DNA from: Blastocystis sp. Blastoise
Lineage: Eukaryota; Sar; Bigyra; Opalinata; Blastocystidae
DNA length: 64,000 nucleotides
Direction of reading: 5' to 3'
NCBI GenBank assembly: GCA_039096225.1
Contig: JBBPEB010000002.1
Location: forward strand, 1-64,000
A model generated the notes under the pieces. The model was not told the DNA's origin, ran no database searches, and worked only from the letters and a program-made list of their open reading frames with translations. Shown here in pieces: positions 23,701-34,600 of this stretch. The position numbers were made by a program, and so were the translations under genes. Position 1 is the stretch's first letter. Every line of letters begins with the position of its first letter.

Positions 23701-23731
23701 TTTTATTAAATGAATTAATTATGAAATTATA

Positions 23732-23741
23732 AACAAAACAA
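23732..23741 (-). terminator. TTGTTTTGTT 3'-end motif
   Basis: 58 nt past the stop of the 405-residue capsid gene. Confidence 0.6.
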
Positions 23742-23799
23742 TATTTTTTTTAGAATAATATAAAGTTGATACAAATAATAAAAATATCAAATAAATAAA

Positions 23800-25017
23800 T
23801 TAATTGGTAGCACCATCTCTAACAAATTTAACAAATATAAAATGAGCATATAAAGTATAAGGACCAGTAACAGTTCCACCAGTATATTCAGTTAATAATG
23901 AGATATTAACTTCACAACCACTACGCGTATTGACATCAACAACACTTGAAATAGGGAATATATAAATAGGTTGTTCATACCACTTTTCACCATTTAAAGG
24001 AGATTGAGGATGACTATTACATCTCCAAGTATTATAAAGCATAGCATTAGGGATAATTTGTGATGGATTCGTTGTTTTATACGTAGTAGGGAAATCCGTC
24101 TTTGGTAAGATATTTTGACCACCAATTTGGAATTGACATGATTTTAATAATTCAGTTTTAATAGGAATCATGCTCTTCTCTTGATTTGTGAAGTATAACA
24201 TACAATAATCAGGTACGAAAACAACACTTCTATTGGATAAGAATTGTTGTGGAGTTGGTGTACCTGATACTGATGCTTGTGAATAAACAGGTGTAGTGAA
24301 TGCAGATATCTGACAATTATTAGGAATACATTTAATCAAAGCACGTGGATCATTACCAAAATTAATATCATAGATTTGTTGAAGATGAATATAAACACGA
24401 TCAAATTTCAATGCAGTGATTACAGTGGTACCGGTAAATAGATTCTTTAAATAATTTGTAACGAATTGCATCTTCAAAGATTTTACTTTAATAGCATAAT
24501 CAAATGTACCAAGACCAGTAATAAGAGATAAAGGAATAATAACTTGAGCTTTTTCTTTCATTTCCATTCCAGCAATACTACTCAACGTGTTATTATATAA
24601 GCATTCTGTCATACTATACATAGATTTATCAATTTCATCTTTACTTAATTCTTTAATAGTAACAAATTTTCTTGCTTTACTGGATTCAATAGAAGATTCA
24701 GAATAATTAATAAGAATATCTTGACCAGTAGGAGATACAAACGTAAGATCTGTAGTAATTTTATCAATAATACTATAGATATTAGAATGTTGTACAACAG
24801 AACTAGTTGTAGCTGCATTTGTTGTAATATTGAAATTCAGTTCTAAGAATGAATTGCTGAAATCAATAAAAGGACTATCCACTGAATTATATAAGAATTC
24901 AAATGGATAAGGTTGATTTAATAAATCTTGACTTGTAGAAACTAGAATAGGAATTTGTACAGGTTTAATAGTTTGATTTGCCTTTGAAGGTAAGAATTGT
25001 CTTGGGAATCCTTCCAT
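23800..25017 (-). CDS. major capsid protein candidate 1 (double jelly-roll type), 405 residues
   Basis: It starts with IPILVSTSQDLL, then YPFEFLYNSVDSPFIDFSNS, a typical opening in which the first strand presents an aligned core. NIYSIIDKI, KARKFVTIKEL and a C-terminal QPIYIFPISSVVDVNTRSG followed by PYTLYAHFIFVKFVRDG complete a series of motifs shared with the next gene. Length, beta-rich pattern and position beside the ATPase and penton genes fit the double jelly-roll major capsid protein of Polinton-like viruses. The order ATPase, penton, MCP is standard. It probably forms the trimeric capsomers. Which of the two paralogues is the main shell protein is unknown. Confidence 0.75.
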   Translation of the reverse strand: MEGFPRQFLPSKANQTIKPVQIPILVSTSQDLLNQPYPFEFLYNSVDSPFIDFSNSFLELNFNITTNAATTSSVVQHSNIYSIIDKITTDLTFVSPTGQDILINYSESSIESSKARKFVTIKELSKDEIDKSMYSMTECLYNNTLSSIAGMEMKEKAQVIIPLSLITGLGTFDYAIKVKSLKMQFVTNYLKNLFTGTTVITALKFDRVYIHLQQIYDINFGNDPRALIKCIPNNCQISAFTTPVYSQASVSGTPTPQQFLSNRSVVFVPDYCMLYFTNQEKSMIPIKTELLKSCQFQIGGQNILPKTDFPTTYKTTNPSQIIPNAMLYNTWRCNSHPQSPLNGEKWYEQPIYIFPISSVVDVNTRSGCEVNISLLTEYTGGTVTGPYTLYAHFIFVKFVRDGATN

Positions 25018-25109
25018 GTTAATAATTATTGTTTATATATATTTTTTTTAACAAAATAAAAATAAATAATAATAATATTTTATAATTATTAATTAATTTT
25101 AATTTTTAT

Positions 25110-25119
25110 AACAAAACAA
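25110..25119 (-). terminator. TTGTTTTGTT 3'-end motif
   Basis: 75 nt past the stop of the 497-residue capsid gene. A variant TTATTTTGTT occurs further on at about 25050. Confidence 0.55.
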
Positions 25120-25194
25120 ATGATTGTATTATAGAATAGAATAGAATTAATTAAACAAGTTAACGTTAAGAATAGTAAGTAAGAAATATTAAAT

Positions 25195-26688
25195 TTAAAT
25201 ATCACGCACACTACGTACAGCAATCATATGTAAGGTATAAGGAGAACTATCACTTAGATCAGTAGTAGTATGTTTATAAATACCAGCATGAGAAGCTACC
25301 GTATAAGAGGCAGTATCAGCTTCCCAGTGATATTTTGTCTTTTTATCTGTTGGATCAACGTAACTTTTCCATTGACACGTTTGTCCATCAGGAACAGTGG
25401 ATGAATCAATATGTTCATATTTAACATCATGAACATCAACATTACAATCGAAATTCAATTCAATACCACTATCTGATTGGATATTCATTAATGATTTTGT
25501 TGGAATAATATAAATAGGATGTTTAATCCATTCATCATATTTAAGAATAGTTTCAGGATTTGAATTATCAGCCCATAAACAATATAAATTCTTATTAGGA
25601 CAAGATAAACTAGTAGTTTCTGCATTATTGAAGACATGACCTTTTGTAGTAAGATTATGATAATACATTTGAGTAGGGAATTCAGTTTGAGGGAACATTT
25701 GAACATCACCAATCAAACAACTTTGATATGTTGGCCATACATTTGGACTAGCTATATTACTAATAGTTGTTGAACTATAACCATTTGTAAACCAAAATAA
25801 TATATATTCAGGTATAAATGGTAAAGCTCTATTGATATTGAAATGATCACTAGTTATTCTTGTATTTTGATAATCGACTTGAATACATGTAGGTATAGTT
25901 TTATATAATTCATTCGTTTGGAATTGAATATCTTTATAAGTCATTAAATTCATAGTAGCTGATTCCAATTCAAATGTCTTAAACCATTTTTCATCAGTTA
26001 GATGTAACCATTGTGTTGATAGATCTTTACCACCATTCTTGAAATAAATACTCATATTATTATCAATTAAGGATTCAATTGTACTTGTTCTAAATAGCAT
26101 ATTGAAATGTTTAGTTAATATTAATGAATCTCCATCAACACCTAAACCACTAATAAGATATAAAGGAATAGCAATATGAATAGATTGTTTTGGATGTGCA
26201 CGTATATAACGAATAGAATTCAATTCATAAGTATCTGCAGATAAATCCTCACCATACATAGATTTTTCTAAATCATTCTTACTGATATCTTTTAATAAAA
26301 TCATTTTACGACCACGTGAAGCATGTGTACAGTTTTCTTCATATTTTAAAGCACGATCGGATCCATCAGGTAAAGTATAAACCATTTCAACATCAGTGGA
26401 ATCAATAATAGAATAAATATTTGCTTTTTGAACTAATTGATCCAAGAAATATTGACATAATTGATCATAAGTGAAACTAACAGAAGTACCTGTTTCATCT
26501 AAATAAACAGAAACTGGTCCAGCTTTATCTGTTACAGTTGCCTTGACAGTAAGATCCAAATAGGATTGATTGAAATTGATATAAGTATTATCCACATTAG
26601 TCCAATGATATTGAAAGATATAAGGACTTGATAGAATATCAGTATCACTTTGAATAGGAATATTATCTTTAATTCTTAAGATTCTCAT
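25195..26688 (-). CDS. major capsid protein candidate 2, paralogue of the neighbouring gene, 497 residues
   Basis: It shares the same ordered blocks as the 405-residue protein: an N-terminal SSPYIFQYHWTNVDNTYINF block, NIYSIIDSTDVEM, RGRKMILLKDISKNDLEKSMYG, FIPEYILFWFTNG, HPIYIIPTKSLMNIQSDSG and terminal SPYTLHMIAVRSVRDI. Extra loops account for about 90 more residues, mostly in the middle and near the C-terminus (an insertion before the final strand pair). This is a tandem duplication followed by divergence. It is the first gene of the minus-strand structural block and diverges from the plus-strand gene at 26782 across a 93-nt promoter region with no TTCnnGAA array. Confidence 0.72.
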   Translation of the reverse strand: MRILRIKDNIPIQSDTDILSSPYIFQYHWTNVDNTYINFNQSYLDLTVKATVTDKAGPVSVYLDETGTSVSFTYDQLCQYFLDQLVQKANIYSIIDSTDVEMVYTLPDGSDRALKYEENCTHASRGRKMILLKDISKNDLEKSMYGEDLSADTYELNSIRYIRAHPKQSIHIAIPLYLISGLGVDGDSLILTKHFNMLFRTSTIESLIDNNMSIYFKNGGKDLSTQWLHLTDEKWFKTFELESATMNLMTYKDIQFQTNELYKTIPTCIQVDYQNTRITSDHFNINRALPFIPEYILFWFTNGYSSTTISNIASPNVWPTYQSCLIGDVQMFPQTEFPTQMYYHNLTTKGHVFNNAETTSLSCPNKNLYCLWADNSNPETILKYDEWIKHPIYIIPTKSLMNIQSDSGIELNFDCNVDVHDVKYEHIDSSTVPDGQTCQWKSYVDPTDKKTKYHWEADTASYTVASHAGIYKHTTTDLSDSSPYTLHMIAVRSVRDI

Positions 26689-26781
26689 ATTTCTTTTTAT
26701 TTTAAATAAATATTAATAAATAAATAAAATTAAATAATTTTTATAAATTAATATAAATTATTATTTTATAAATTAGAAAAT
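26689..26781. promoter_or_regulatory. divergent structural-gene promoter region
   Basis: 93 nt of almost pure A and T (TATTAATAAATAAATAA and TATAAATTA strings) between divergent structural genes. It has neither a TTCnnGAA array nor the TTGTTTTGTT motif. It should hold late-type promoters, but no discrete element can be named. Confidence 0.4.
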
Positions 26782-29267
26782 ATGGAACTTGATGATGATA
26801 ATTATGAAGAACAGACTTCATTAGAAGAGAAGGATACTCGTATTAAAACACATGTAGTCCCTATTGATGTTCATTGTATTGATAATCAATTCAATATACA
26901 TTTATCGAATTCTATTGATATCACTAAAAATATCATTTCTTATATTGATCTTAATTTAATTGGTAGTGAAAGTGTGCCTCTATTTGATACATTCACAAAA
27001 ACACAAATATTCAAATATATAAATACTCGTGTTAATGGAAATAATAACAAATTCAAACAATCACTTTAGATCAGAAAAATTATTCAATTCCACAATTATT
27101 AGAACTATGTCATTTTGATATATGTGATAGGCCATTAATAAGTGAATCTCCTGATATCGATTCTACTGTTAAAATTAAGAAAATTCCAACAATTACAATT
27201 AATAGAGATGATTTTTATTGTGAATTTTATATTGCTAAAACAAGACGTGGTTTTAATTTCCCAAAAGGAACTTATACAGATATAGAATTTTGGTGGATCG
27301 CTGTTTGTTTGGTATCTTCTGTATGGTTAGATAACAAAAATCGACTGATGATGAAATATGATGATGATAATATAATATTATATCGACCCAAAACAACTTC
27401 TTTTCCTATTCCTGTTAGAACAACAGGGACTTATTCATTAAAAGAATATGCAAATAATGGTGTATTTAGTAAGTTCATTCATGATATTCCTACACAAAGT
27501 AGTGATGGAACAATTCAATGTGTAATTAATGAAGAACATGATTTTTATTTTCCAAATGTAACTTCTCCAAATATAAATATGATTCTGAAAATGGAAAATA
27601 GTTTATTTACTGGTTTATTTGACGGTAATGGAACACTAATACACACTGGAAATAAACCAGAAATTGTTTTACAAAGAATTAAGAATCCAGTTAAACATGA
27701 TGATATATTTAATATCAAAACATTAATTACTGTTGAAGATGGATATAATACAATGATTGTTCGACAATTGAGTGGTTATGATGGTGTTCATGAAACTACA
27801 TTCACTGTTCCTCCAGGTGACTATATTGAAGACGAATTCTATGATTTATTAGAAAGTTCAATCAATAATACAATTTATACTGATTATTTAAATATATCCA
27901 AAGATGCTCAAACTATGGACGATAAGGATGGATATATTTTATATTTATCATTTCAAGATATTGATTCAACATCATGGACATTTACAGCTATGGATATAGA
28001 GCACTCCTTATTTAAGTATCGTGGTGCTCTACATAATATACGTCCTGATTTAGTTTATGATGAACAAGGATGTTTTGCTTGGCATGTATCTTATGGTAAA
28101 CAATTATTACCAGATACACCTGTTGATTTGAATACATTAGATTTAGATGGTAATTATAAGTGTTATACTGATAGTCATCATATAGATTTCTCTCAAGCTC
28201 AAGAATTAGGTGAAATCTTAGGTTATAATAAATTAGGTCATGATGAAATTGTTAATTATGGTGTTCATAATATTGATAGTAGTCGTCCAAAAGGAATGTT
28301 AATAGCTCAATCGAATATAGTAGATAATAGTCAGAATTCTTTATATTCATTCAATGTGAATAATTATAAAGGCAATAATGAATTTCATGATATTATGAAT
28401 ATTAATGTGTCTCCTTATTTAAATACTATTCAAGATATTATTATACGATATACTGATAAAAATAAACAATATGTGAATTTCAATAATAATTGTATTTTAA
28501 GAGGATTCTTAGAATTCTCAGATACAGTCGATACGATTCAACCTAGTGAAACCATTAAGAAATTATGTTTGAATTGTTTAACAGCAGACACACAATTCTA
28601 TGCTGAATATCCTACATTGAATATCCAGAATAAGATCTTAAAAGATATTATTATTCAGAATGATACTGATACGATCCAAACAAATGCATCTAAATTATGT
28701 ACTGGATATATAAATGGATCTTATTATCCTACATTTAGTTTTCCTTTATCTGATAAATATGTTACATATAGTAATATAAATTCTCCAATCACCATTGATC
28801 ATCATATAGATTTAAGATTTGATGAATTATTCAAAGGAAATATCATTTGTAATATATGTGAACCGAATGGTAGTGATATACGTTTCAAAGCTTATGATGA
28901 AGTATATTGTGATTTTAGTACGAGTAAGAATTTAATTTATGAATTGAAGAAAACCAATGTCTATGGATATCAATATTTAACTAATATACAAATTATATCA
29001 GTGTATGGTCAATCCACTGATTACTTATATCCTATTTCATTAAGATGTTTTACTAATGAATATGAGAATAATATTCATGTTATTGATACTACAAATCTAC
29101 CTTATTACTATTCTAATGGTATTAAATATGAAGGTATATCAAATAAGATCAATAAGAATGTTTATTATTGTAATCGTAAATTATTAAAGTTATTACCTCA
29201 TGATAATATGTTCTTTATTACTTGTGATTATCCTTGTGTTGTTTTATTAACTATCTCTTATATATAA
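26782..29267 (+). pseudogene. large structural protein gene split by one frameshift
   Basis: The first frame (26782-27069, 95 codons) stops at TAG 27067. A -1 frame opens just before this, at about 27048, and runs without interruption to 29267, with coding character from its first codons (DQKNYSIPQLLELC onward) and no ATG near its beginning. The whole would be about 830 residues. It contains PPGDYIEDEFYDLLE, a motif like that of the penton candidate, and many beta-rich segments, so a vertex, spike or turret protein is plausible. The overlap of about 19 nt lacks a good slippery heptamer, so a single-base loss (or an assembly error at the AAA run near 27049) is likelier than programmed recoding. 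It is followed by a 3'-end motif at 29298. Confidence 0.6.
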
Positions 29268-29297
29268 ATATTTTAATTCATTTCATTTAAATTAAAA

Positions 29298-29307
29298 ATG
29301 TTTTGTT
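29298..29307 (+). terminator. TTGTTTTGTT-type 3'-end motif
   Basis: ATGTTTTGTT, 30 nt past the stop at 29267. One mismatch to the consensus. Confidence 0.5.
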
Positions 29308-29335
29308 ATATTATTCATTTAAAAATTATTAAAAA

Positions 29336-29758
29336 ATGGAGCCTAAATCTGTATCTGAATCCTTACATTCTTTATCAAGTACAAGTTCAACAAGTTCAGA
29401 TAGTTCAACAACAACCACATTATCCGAAGAAGAAATAGAAAAGAAAAATACTTTATTAGAATTTATTATAAAAGCTATAAAATGTTTATTTGAGAAATCA
29501 ACTGAATTCTTTCAATTAATTGTTAAAAATATAGATATTCATTGTAATTGTTGTAATCCACAAACAAAGAAAGTCTATTATAAGACAATGAAAATACAAC
29601 AAACTATTATAGAAGAAGAAGTCAAACATATATCTGAAGTCTTGAATGAATTAGAAGAAATCGATTCTAATCAAAATGAATCAATACAAGAATTAGCTGT
29701 TCAATTAATGAAATTAAATATAAGTGTTGATTCTATTGTTCAATCTCTTCATTTATAA
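29336..29758 (+). CDS. viral protein of unknown function, 140 residues
   Basis: Residues 1-30 are almost entirely Ser and Thr, then comes an acidic EEEIEKK stretch. An amphipathic helix follows (LLEFIIKAIKCLFEK), then a C-x-C-C-N motif (HCNCCNPQ at about residue 73), and a C-terminal coiled coil with Glu/Ile/Leu heptads. No family is recognised. It lies between the large structural gene and a recombinase-like gene, all in the same direction, each with its own 3'-end motif. A small structural or scaffold role would fit the coiled coil, but this is inference. Confidence 0.6.
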   Translation: MEPKSVSESLHSLSSTSSTSSDSSTTTTLSEEEIEKKNTLLEFIIKAIKCLFEKSTEFFQLIVKNIDIHCNCCNPQTKKVYYKTMKIQQTIIEEEVKHISEVLNELEEIDSNQNESIQELAVQLMKLNISVDSIVQSLHL

Positions 29759-29792
29759 TTCTATGAAATGTTATAAAATATTAATAATAAAT

Positions 29793-29802
29793 TTGTTTTG
29801 TT
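29793..29802 (+). terminator. TTGTTTTGTT 3'-end motif
   Basis: 34 nt past the stop at 29758 and 23 nt before the next ATG. Confidence 0.6.
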
Positions 29803-29825
29803 TATAAATAATTTAATTTTTAATA

Positions 29826-31622
29826 ATGCAATCAACAGGTTATTCAGATAAAGATTGTGAAGAATTCTTTACAAATTGTATAGATCAATTATTACATTGG
29901 AAGAAAATACAATTATCAACAAGTATAAATTGGAAGAAATGGATAAAGACAATATGTAAGAAATTTCGTAATGAAGAACGAATTCAAATAGATGATATGG
30001 AAGAACCATTCTTTTGTGTAGAAGTGTTAACAGATCCATTTCAATTTCAAAATGTTATGCAACATACACAAACAGAAGCTCCTGGACAACAAGGTAGATT
30101 ATCCAATACTACTGTAGCTAATTATATGCAAATGATTACTTATATAATGAAAAATATATCTATTTGTACAGATGATGAAGATATCATTAATTATAAAGCA
30201 TTTACTCCACAAAATATAAAGAAATGGGAACATTTATGGGGTTCTTTACAAATTGATGCTACTTATTCAAGACATTATGAAATCACTCAGAAAATTATTA
30301 ATTGTGAAGCTGATTGGGGAGAAATCATTAATATCACCAAAAAGAATTATTTAGAGAATCCTAATGATTTATATTATGTGAATAGTTATTTATTAGTTTT
30401 AACTTATGATACATTATGTGCTCGTAATGATTATAATGATTGTGTAATCTATACTCGTGGTCAACAAATTCCTTTATCGTTAAGAAGAACAACCAATTAT
30501 ATTGATTTAAATACTTTGACTATTCATGTGAATGATACAAAGAATCGATTTGAAATTGGTAAGAATGAATATCCTACTTATCAGTATTTATCAGAAGAAT
30601 ATTTAAATGTCTTAGCTAGATCCTTACGTTTATTTCCAAGACATTATTTATTTGTTACTGAGAATGGTGGTAAAGTACGTGATTTGAAATTTGGTGATGA
30701 ATATATAAAACCTCATTTAGGATGGATTTATAAAACACAACAGAATAATTCTTTAATTAATGGTTGTGATATTATAAGACATTTATTTGCTCAATATTAT
30801 TATAGATTATCAAGAGAAGCACAATTCCAACATGATGATTCAGAACATGAATCTAAAGGTGTAGAACTCTTTGAAAATTCTATTATGAAGATGTTACACA
30901 GTCAATCAACACATATGGAAAATTATATATCTCCTTATTTATCTTCTCATTCAACTAAATTGCAAGATTTAGATAATAAAACAAGAACATTTCATATTGA
31001 TATGAATAATATTACTTATACAAGAGAAATTAATCAATTGAATAAATTATTATTTTTATGTAAACGATTTAATGATCGTATAGAACAATATGAAGAAGAC
31101 TATGAAGATGTATTTGGTAAAGAGAATTTCAATATGAAATCAGAATCGATATTATCTACATTAGAACAATATTCATCAGATAATGATACTATAATGATTA
31201 CATTAAGATATTATAAAGATCTATTAAAGCATCATTATCCAGATAAAACAGATTTAGAAAATGAATTACCTGTAGGATGTTCATTAGAATCTGAAGAAGT
31301 CCCAGAGAATTCTAGAGATCGTTATAATCGTTTTATACGTAATAAACAATTATTACCTGATCATTTACATAATAATACAACAGATTCAGAATTAACGAAT
31401 ACTCAAGCATCTCTTATGCAACAGAATACCCAAGATGAAAACTCTACACCTATAGTTATGAATAATTCAGATACTTATGCATTACGTAGTCTTTCTACTA
31501 TGCCTCCTTTAGACCCTATTCATCGGGGTCATGGTTTATTGAAAAAACATAAAGGTAATGCATTCTTTAAAGTCAAAGTCCCTAAAAAACATTTTCATGG
31601 AATTCAATTTAAATTTTATTAA
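29826..31622 (+). CDS. large tyrosine-recombinase-like protein, 598 residues
   Basis: A SAM-like helical region (TVANYMQMITYIMKN, about residues 97-112) precedes a catalytic-type domain. LTYDTLCARNDY at about 196 has the position of the first catalytic Arg. GCDIIRHLFAQYYYRLS at about 318 resembles the second Arg block (usually H-x-x-R, here D-I-I-R-H). MLHSQSTHMENYISPY at about 359 supplies a His and a candidate Tyr nucleophile. A C-terminal extension of about 220 residues ends in HRGHGLLKKHK and a basic tail, unusual for an integrase and like the virion proteins of this element. It may be a second recombinase, a terminus-resolving enzyme or a repurposed packaged protein. No exact 3'-end motif follows its stop. 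Confidence 0.6.
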   Translation: MQSTGYSDKDCEEFFTNCIDQLLHWKKIQLSTSINWKKWIKTICKKFRNEERIQIDDMEEPFFCVEVLTDPFQFQNVMQHTQTEAPGQQGRLSNTTVANYMQMITYIMKNISICTDDEDIINYKAFTPQNIKKWEHLWGSLQIDATYSRHYEITQKIINCEADWGEIINITKKNYLENPNDLYYVNSYLLVLTYDTLCARNDYNDCVIYTRGQQIPLSLRRTTNYIDLNTLTIHVNDTKNRFEIGKNEYPTYQYLSEEYLNVLARSLRLFPRHYLFVTENGGKVRDLKFGDEYIKPHLGWIYKTQQNNSLINGCDIIRHLFAQYYYRLSREAQFQHDDSEHESKGVELFENSIMKMLHSQSTHMENYISPYLSSHSTKLQDLDNKTRTFHIDMNNITYTREINQLNKLLFLCKRFNDRIEQYEEDYEDVFGKENFNMKSESILSTLEQYSSDNDTIMITLRYYKDLLKHHYPDKTDLENELPVGCSLESEEVPENSRDRYNRFIRNKQLLPDHLHNNTTDSELTNTQASLMQQNTQDENSTPIVMNNSDTYALRSLSTMPPLDPIHRGHGLLKKHKGNAFFKVKVPKKHFHGIQFKFY

Positions 31623-31628
31623 TTTTAA

Positions 31629-31638
31629 AACAAAACAA
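31629..31638 (-). terminator. TTGTTTTGTT 3'-end motif
   Basis: 28 nt past the stop of the primase-helicase gene, in the gap between two convergent genes. Confidence 0.6.
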
Positions 31639-31666
31639 CTTTTTATAATAAAAAATAAATATAAAT

Positions 31667-34600
31667 TTAATTTGGTATAGCATATAAAGTATTATCTATT
31701 AAAATTCGTTTTGTTGATGACGTATTATGATATTGATCTTCACTATAAACAATTTCTTCTTTCTTAGATAAACAATTGGATAAACAGAATAAATCTGTAT
31801 CCACACAATTATTATAAGTATTATCAATCATTAAACCACAAATACCAATAGCATTCCCTCCCTTATAGAAATTTGAAGTATGTTTTCTATGAATATTCAC
31901 AATATCTATAGAATTAAATGTATCTTTACTACTTAAACAACCAAATAAAGCATTTGTAAATTTATCTAAATCTTTCTTAATCGTAAATTGATTATTATTA
32001 TTCACTTTCTTATAACTATTAAAAATATCTTCAATAGTAACTACATTCAAATAATAAGGATCTATAGTAATATGGTTATCAACAAAAGATTTCAAATCAT
32101 ATCCTTCTGTACTACGATCAAAGAATCGTTTCTTACATTCACTTATATGATATTCATTATCTAATTCATGCATATCTAATTGCATACTAGAATAGAAATA
32201 ATTACTTACTAGATAACTAAAGATAATTGAACGATTCTGATAGAATTTATCGGATAGAGTATAATCCATTTCATAATGATTTGGTTTCAATCTCTTTTCT
32301 ACTGTCTGTTTACGTTTCGGTAAATTATGATCTACATAATCTTCATATAAATTAGCATTACCAGGAGGGAAATAACGACAACATGATGGTAAGAAACAAA
32401 CTCTTCTTTCAATAGGACCAGCATTCACAGCAGTAGGTTGGATATTACTTGTCATAAATAAAGTACCCGTGAAATGAACTTTTGTAAATATATTACTGAA
32501 TAATTTACGAGCACTAGCACCTTCTTTCTTTTCTGCTATTTCTTTAAAGACTTTAGAAGAGAATGGATTGAATGTTTTCTTTCTACCAGTAACATCTTCT
32601 TCTATTAATTCATTCATATAATACATAGTCTTATTAGACATATCTACAATCTTAGGAGCTATAGATGTTTCTTCTAAATTATCTGGATTTACTATAATAC
32701 ATTGATTACTACCTACAATACGAGAAATTAAATCAGTTGTTATTGTTTTACCATTACTACCTGTACTACCATATAATATATAAGAAACAGTTTTCTGAGT
32801 ATTGACATAGAAAGCAGTGGTTAGGATACGTAACATAATACTTTCATATTTCTTATCGAATTCACAATATCTTGCATAATGTTGTTCAAATAATTGGATA
32901 ATATCTTTCTGTTCATTATTAATATTCCAACTTACATTAAATTCAGTATCAATTAATAAATCTTCAAATACCATATCTTCTTTATGATATGGTTGGATAT
33001 AATATTGTCTAGGATCTTCTTCTGTAGATTCTTTTGGATATAAATAACCAAGTTGTGTATAGATAACACGTTCTTTATGAACCATATACGTATCTAAATA
33101 TTCTTTATAAGATTTACCATAAGTCTTCAAATAACGATTCAACCATTCTTTATAATGATATTCATTAGTAACAGAAGCAGACATTATTTTATCAACTATT
33201 TTTTGATGTTGTTCATTCTCTTTGGAATATAATCTTGATAGTTTGAATTTCTCTACAATCGATTTCATAAATGTAGTTATTTTGGTTTCAAAGAAATTAA
33301 TATCATAATTATTCTTACAACGTCTTAAGATATTATATTCATCAAATGTATATAAGATAAAATTATCTTTATCTAATATAATAGAAACAATTTCATTAAA
33401 TTCTAATAATTGAAATAACATAACTAATGTTTGTGAATCTACAAGATTAAAGGATTGAATACATTCTAAAATAGACATAAATATGAAATCATTATCATCA
33501 TCTTTATTAAATAATTTATTCTCCATTAATATCTTCAAAATATAATTATTCGATAAATGAGTAGGATCAACTTGTATATGATTCCATGTAGATTCAATTA
33601 CATCATCACTTCGATCATGGCCATAACGTAATGAATAATTTTTAAATAATTCTAATCCTCTTGTTGTATTACAAATCTGTTTTGCTGCACAACATAATTT
33701 ATACCAAGTATTATGAGATTCAAAATAATTCATATCTTCAATAGAACCAATCAATAATAAATATCGTTCTAATAAAGCTTCTTTAGATGCTGTAGTATCC
33801 AATATAGTATCTGTAGAAATCAACATAGGAATATCTTTAATATCTTGTATAGAACATAATATAGTACGTGAACAATTATTTAATCTTTCATAATAACGTT
33901 TATAACGTGAATATTGTTTTAATTTATAAAAGATAATAGGATTAATAATATCACTTATAAGATCATCTTCATTCTTATAATTCAATAATGTTTTGAAATA
34001 ATAATGTTCATTGATTTCGCCTTCTATTTTCTTCCATGATTTATTGGTATATTCTTCATATAATTTATAAGTAGATGGAGAATTATCTTTACTACAACCA
34101 AGAAACATACAACCATTATTCTTTCTGGGTTTACCAATAACATTATAATCAATGAATTCTTTTATATCTAAATTATATGTTTTACATAAATCAACCAATT
34201 TGGTATTCAAAATCATACTATTATATAAGAAAAATAAATAATCACCATTTACAAACCAATTTGTATATATATGAATTCCCCATGAATAATGTATTTCATT
34301 ATGAACTGTCTTCTTATTCACTTCTTTCTTTGTATACACAAGCGAAATAAATTCTTGATTATAATAATGAATACAATGATTACATATTTCTTCAATAAAT
34401 TCATGAATAAAAGAATCTGTTAGAAAAGAAAAATCATTTGATATTTGGTGATAATCTAAATCAAACCATAATCTTCTATAATTAGTTGATGTATTACAAG
34501 GAGTACAATCAATATAATGTAATAATTCTTTTGGATTTTGATAATTAGTAAATAGACTTTTATAAAATGGTAATGGATTTGGTATAATAATTTCACTATG

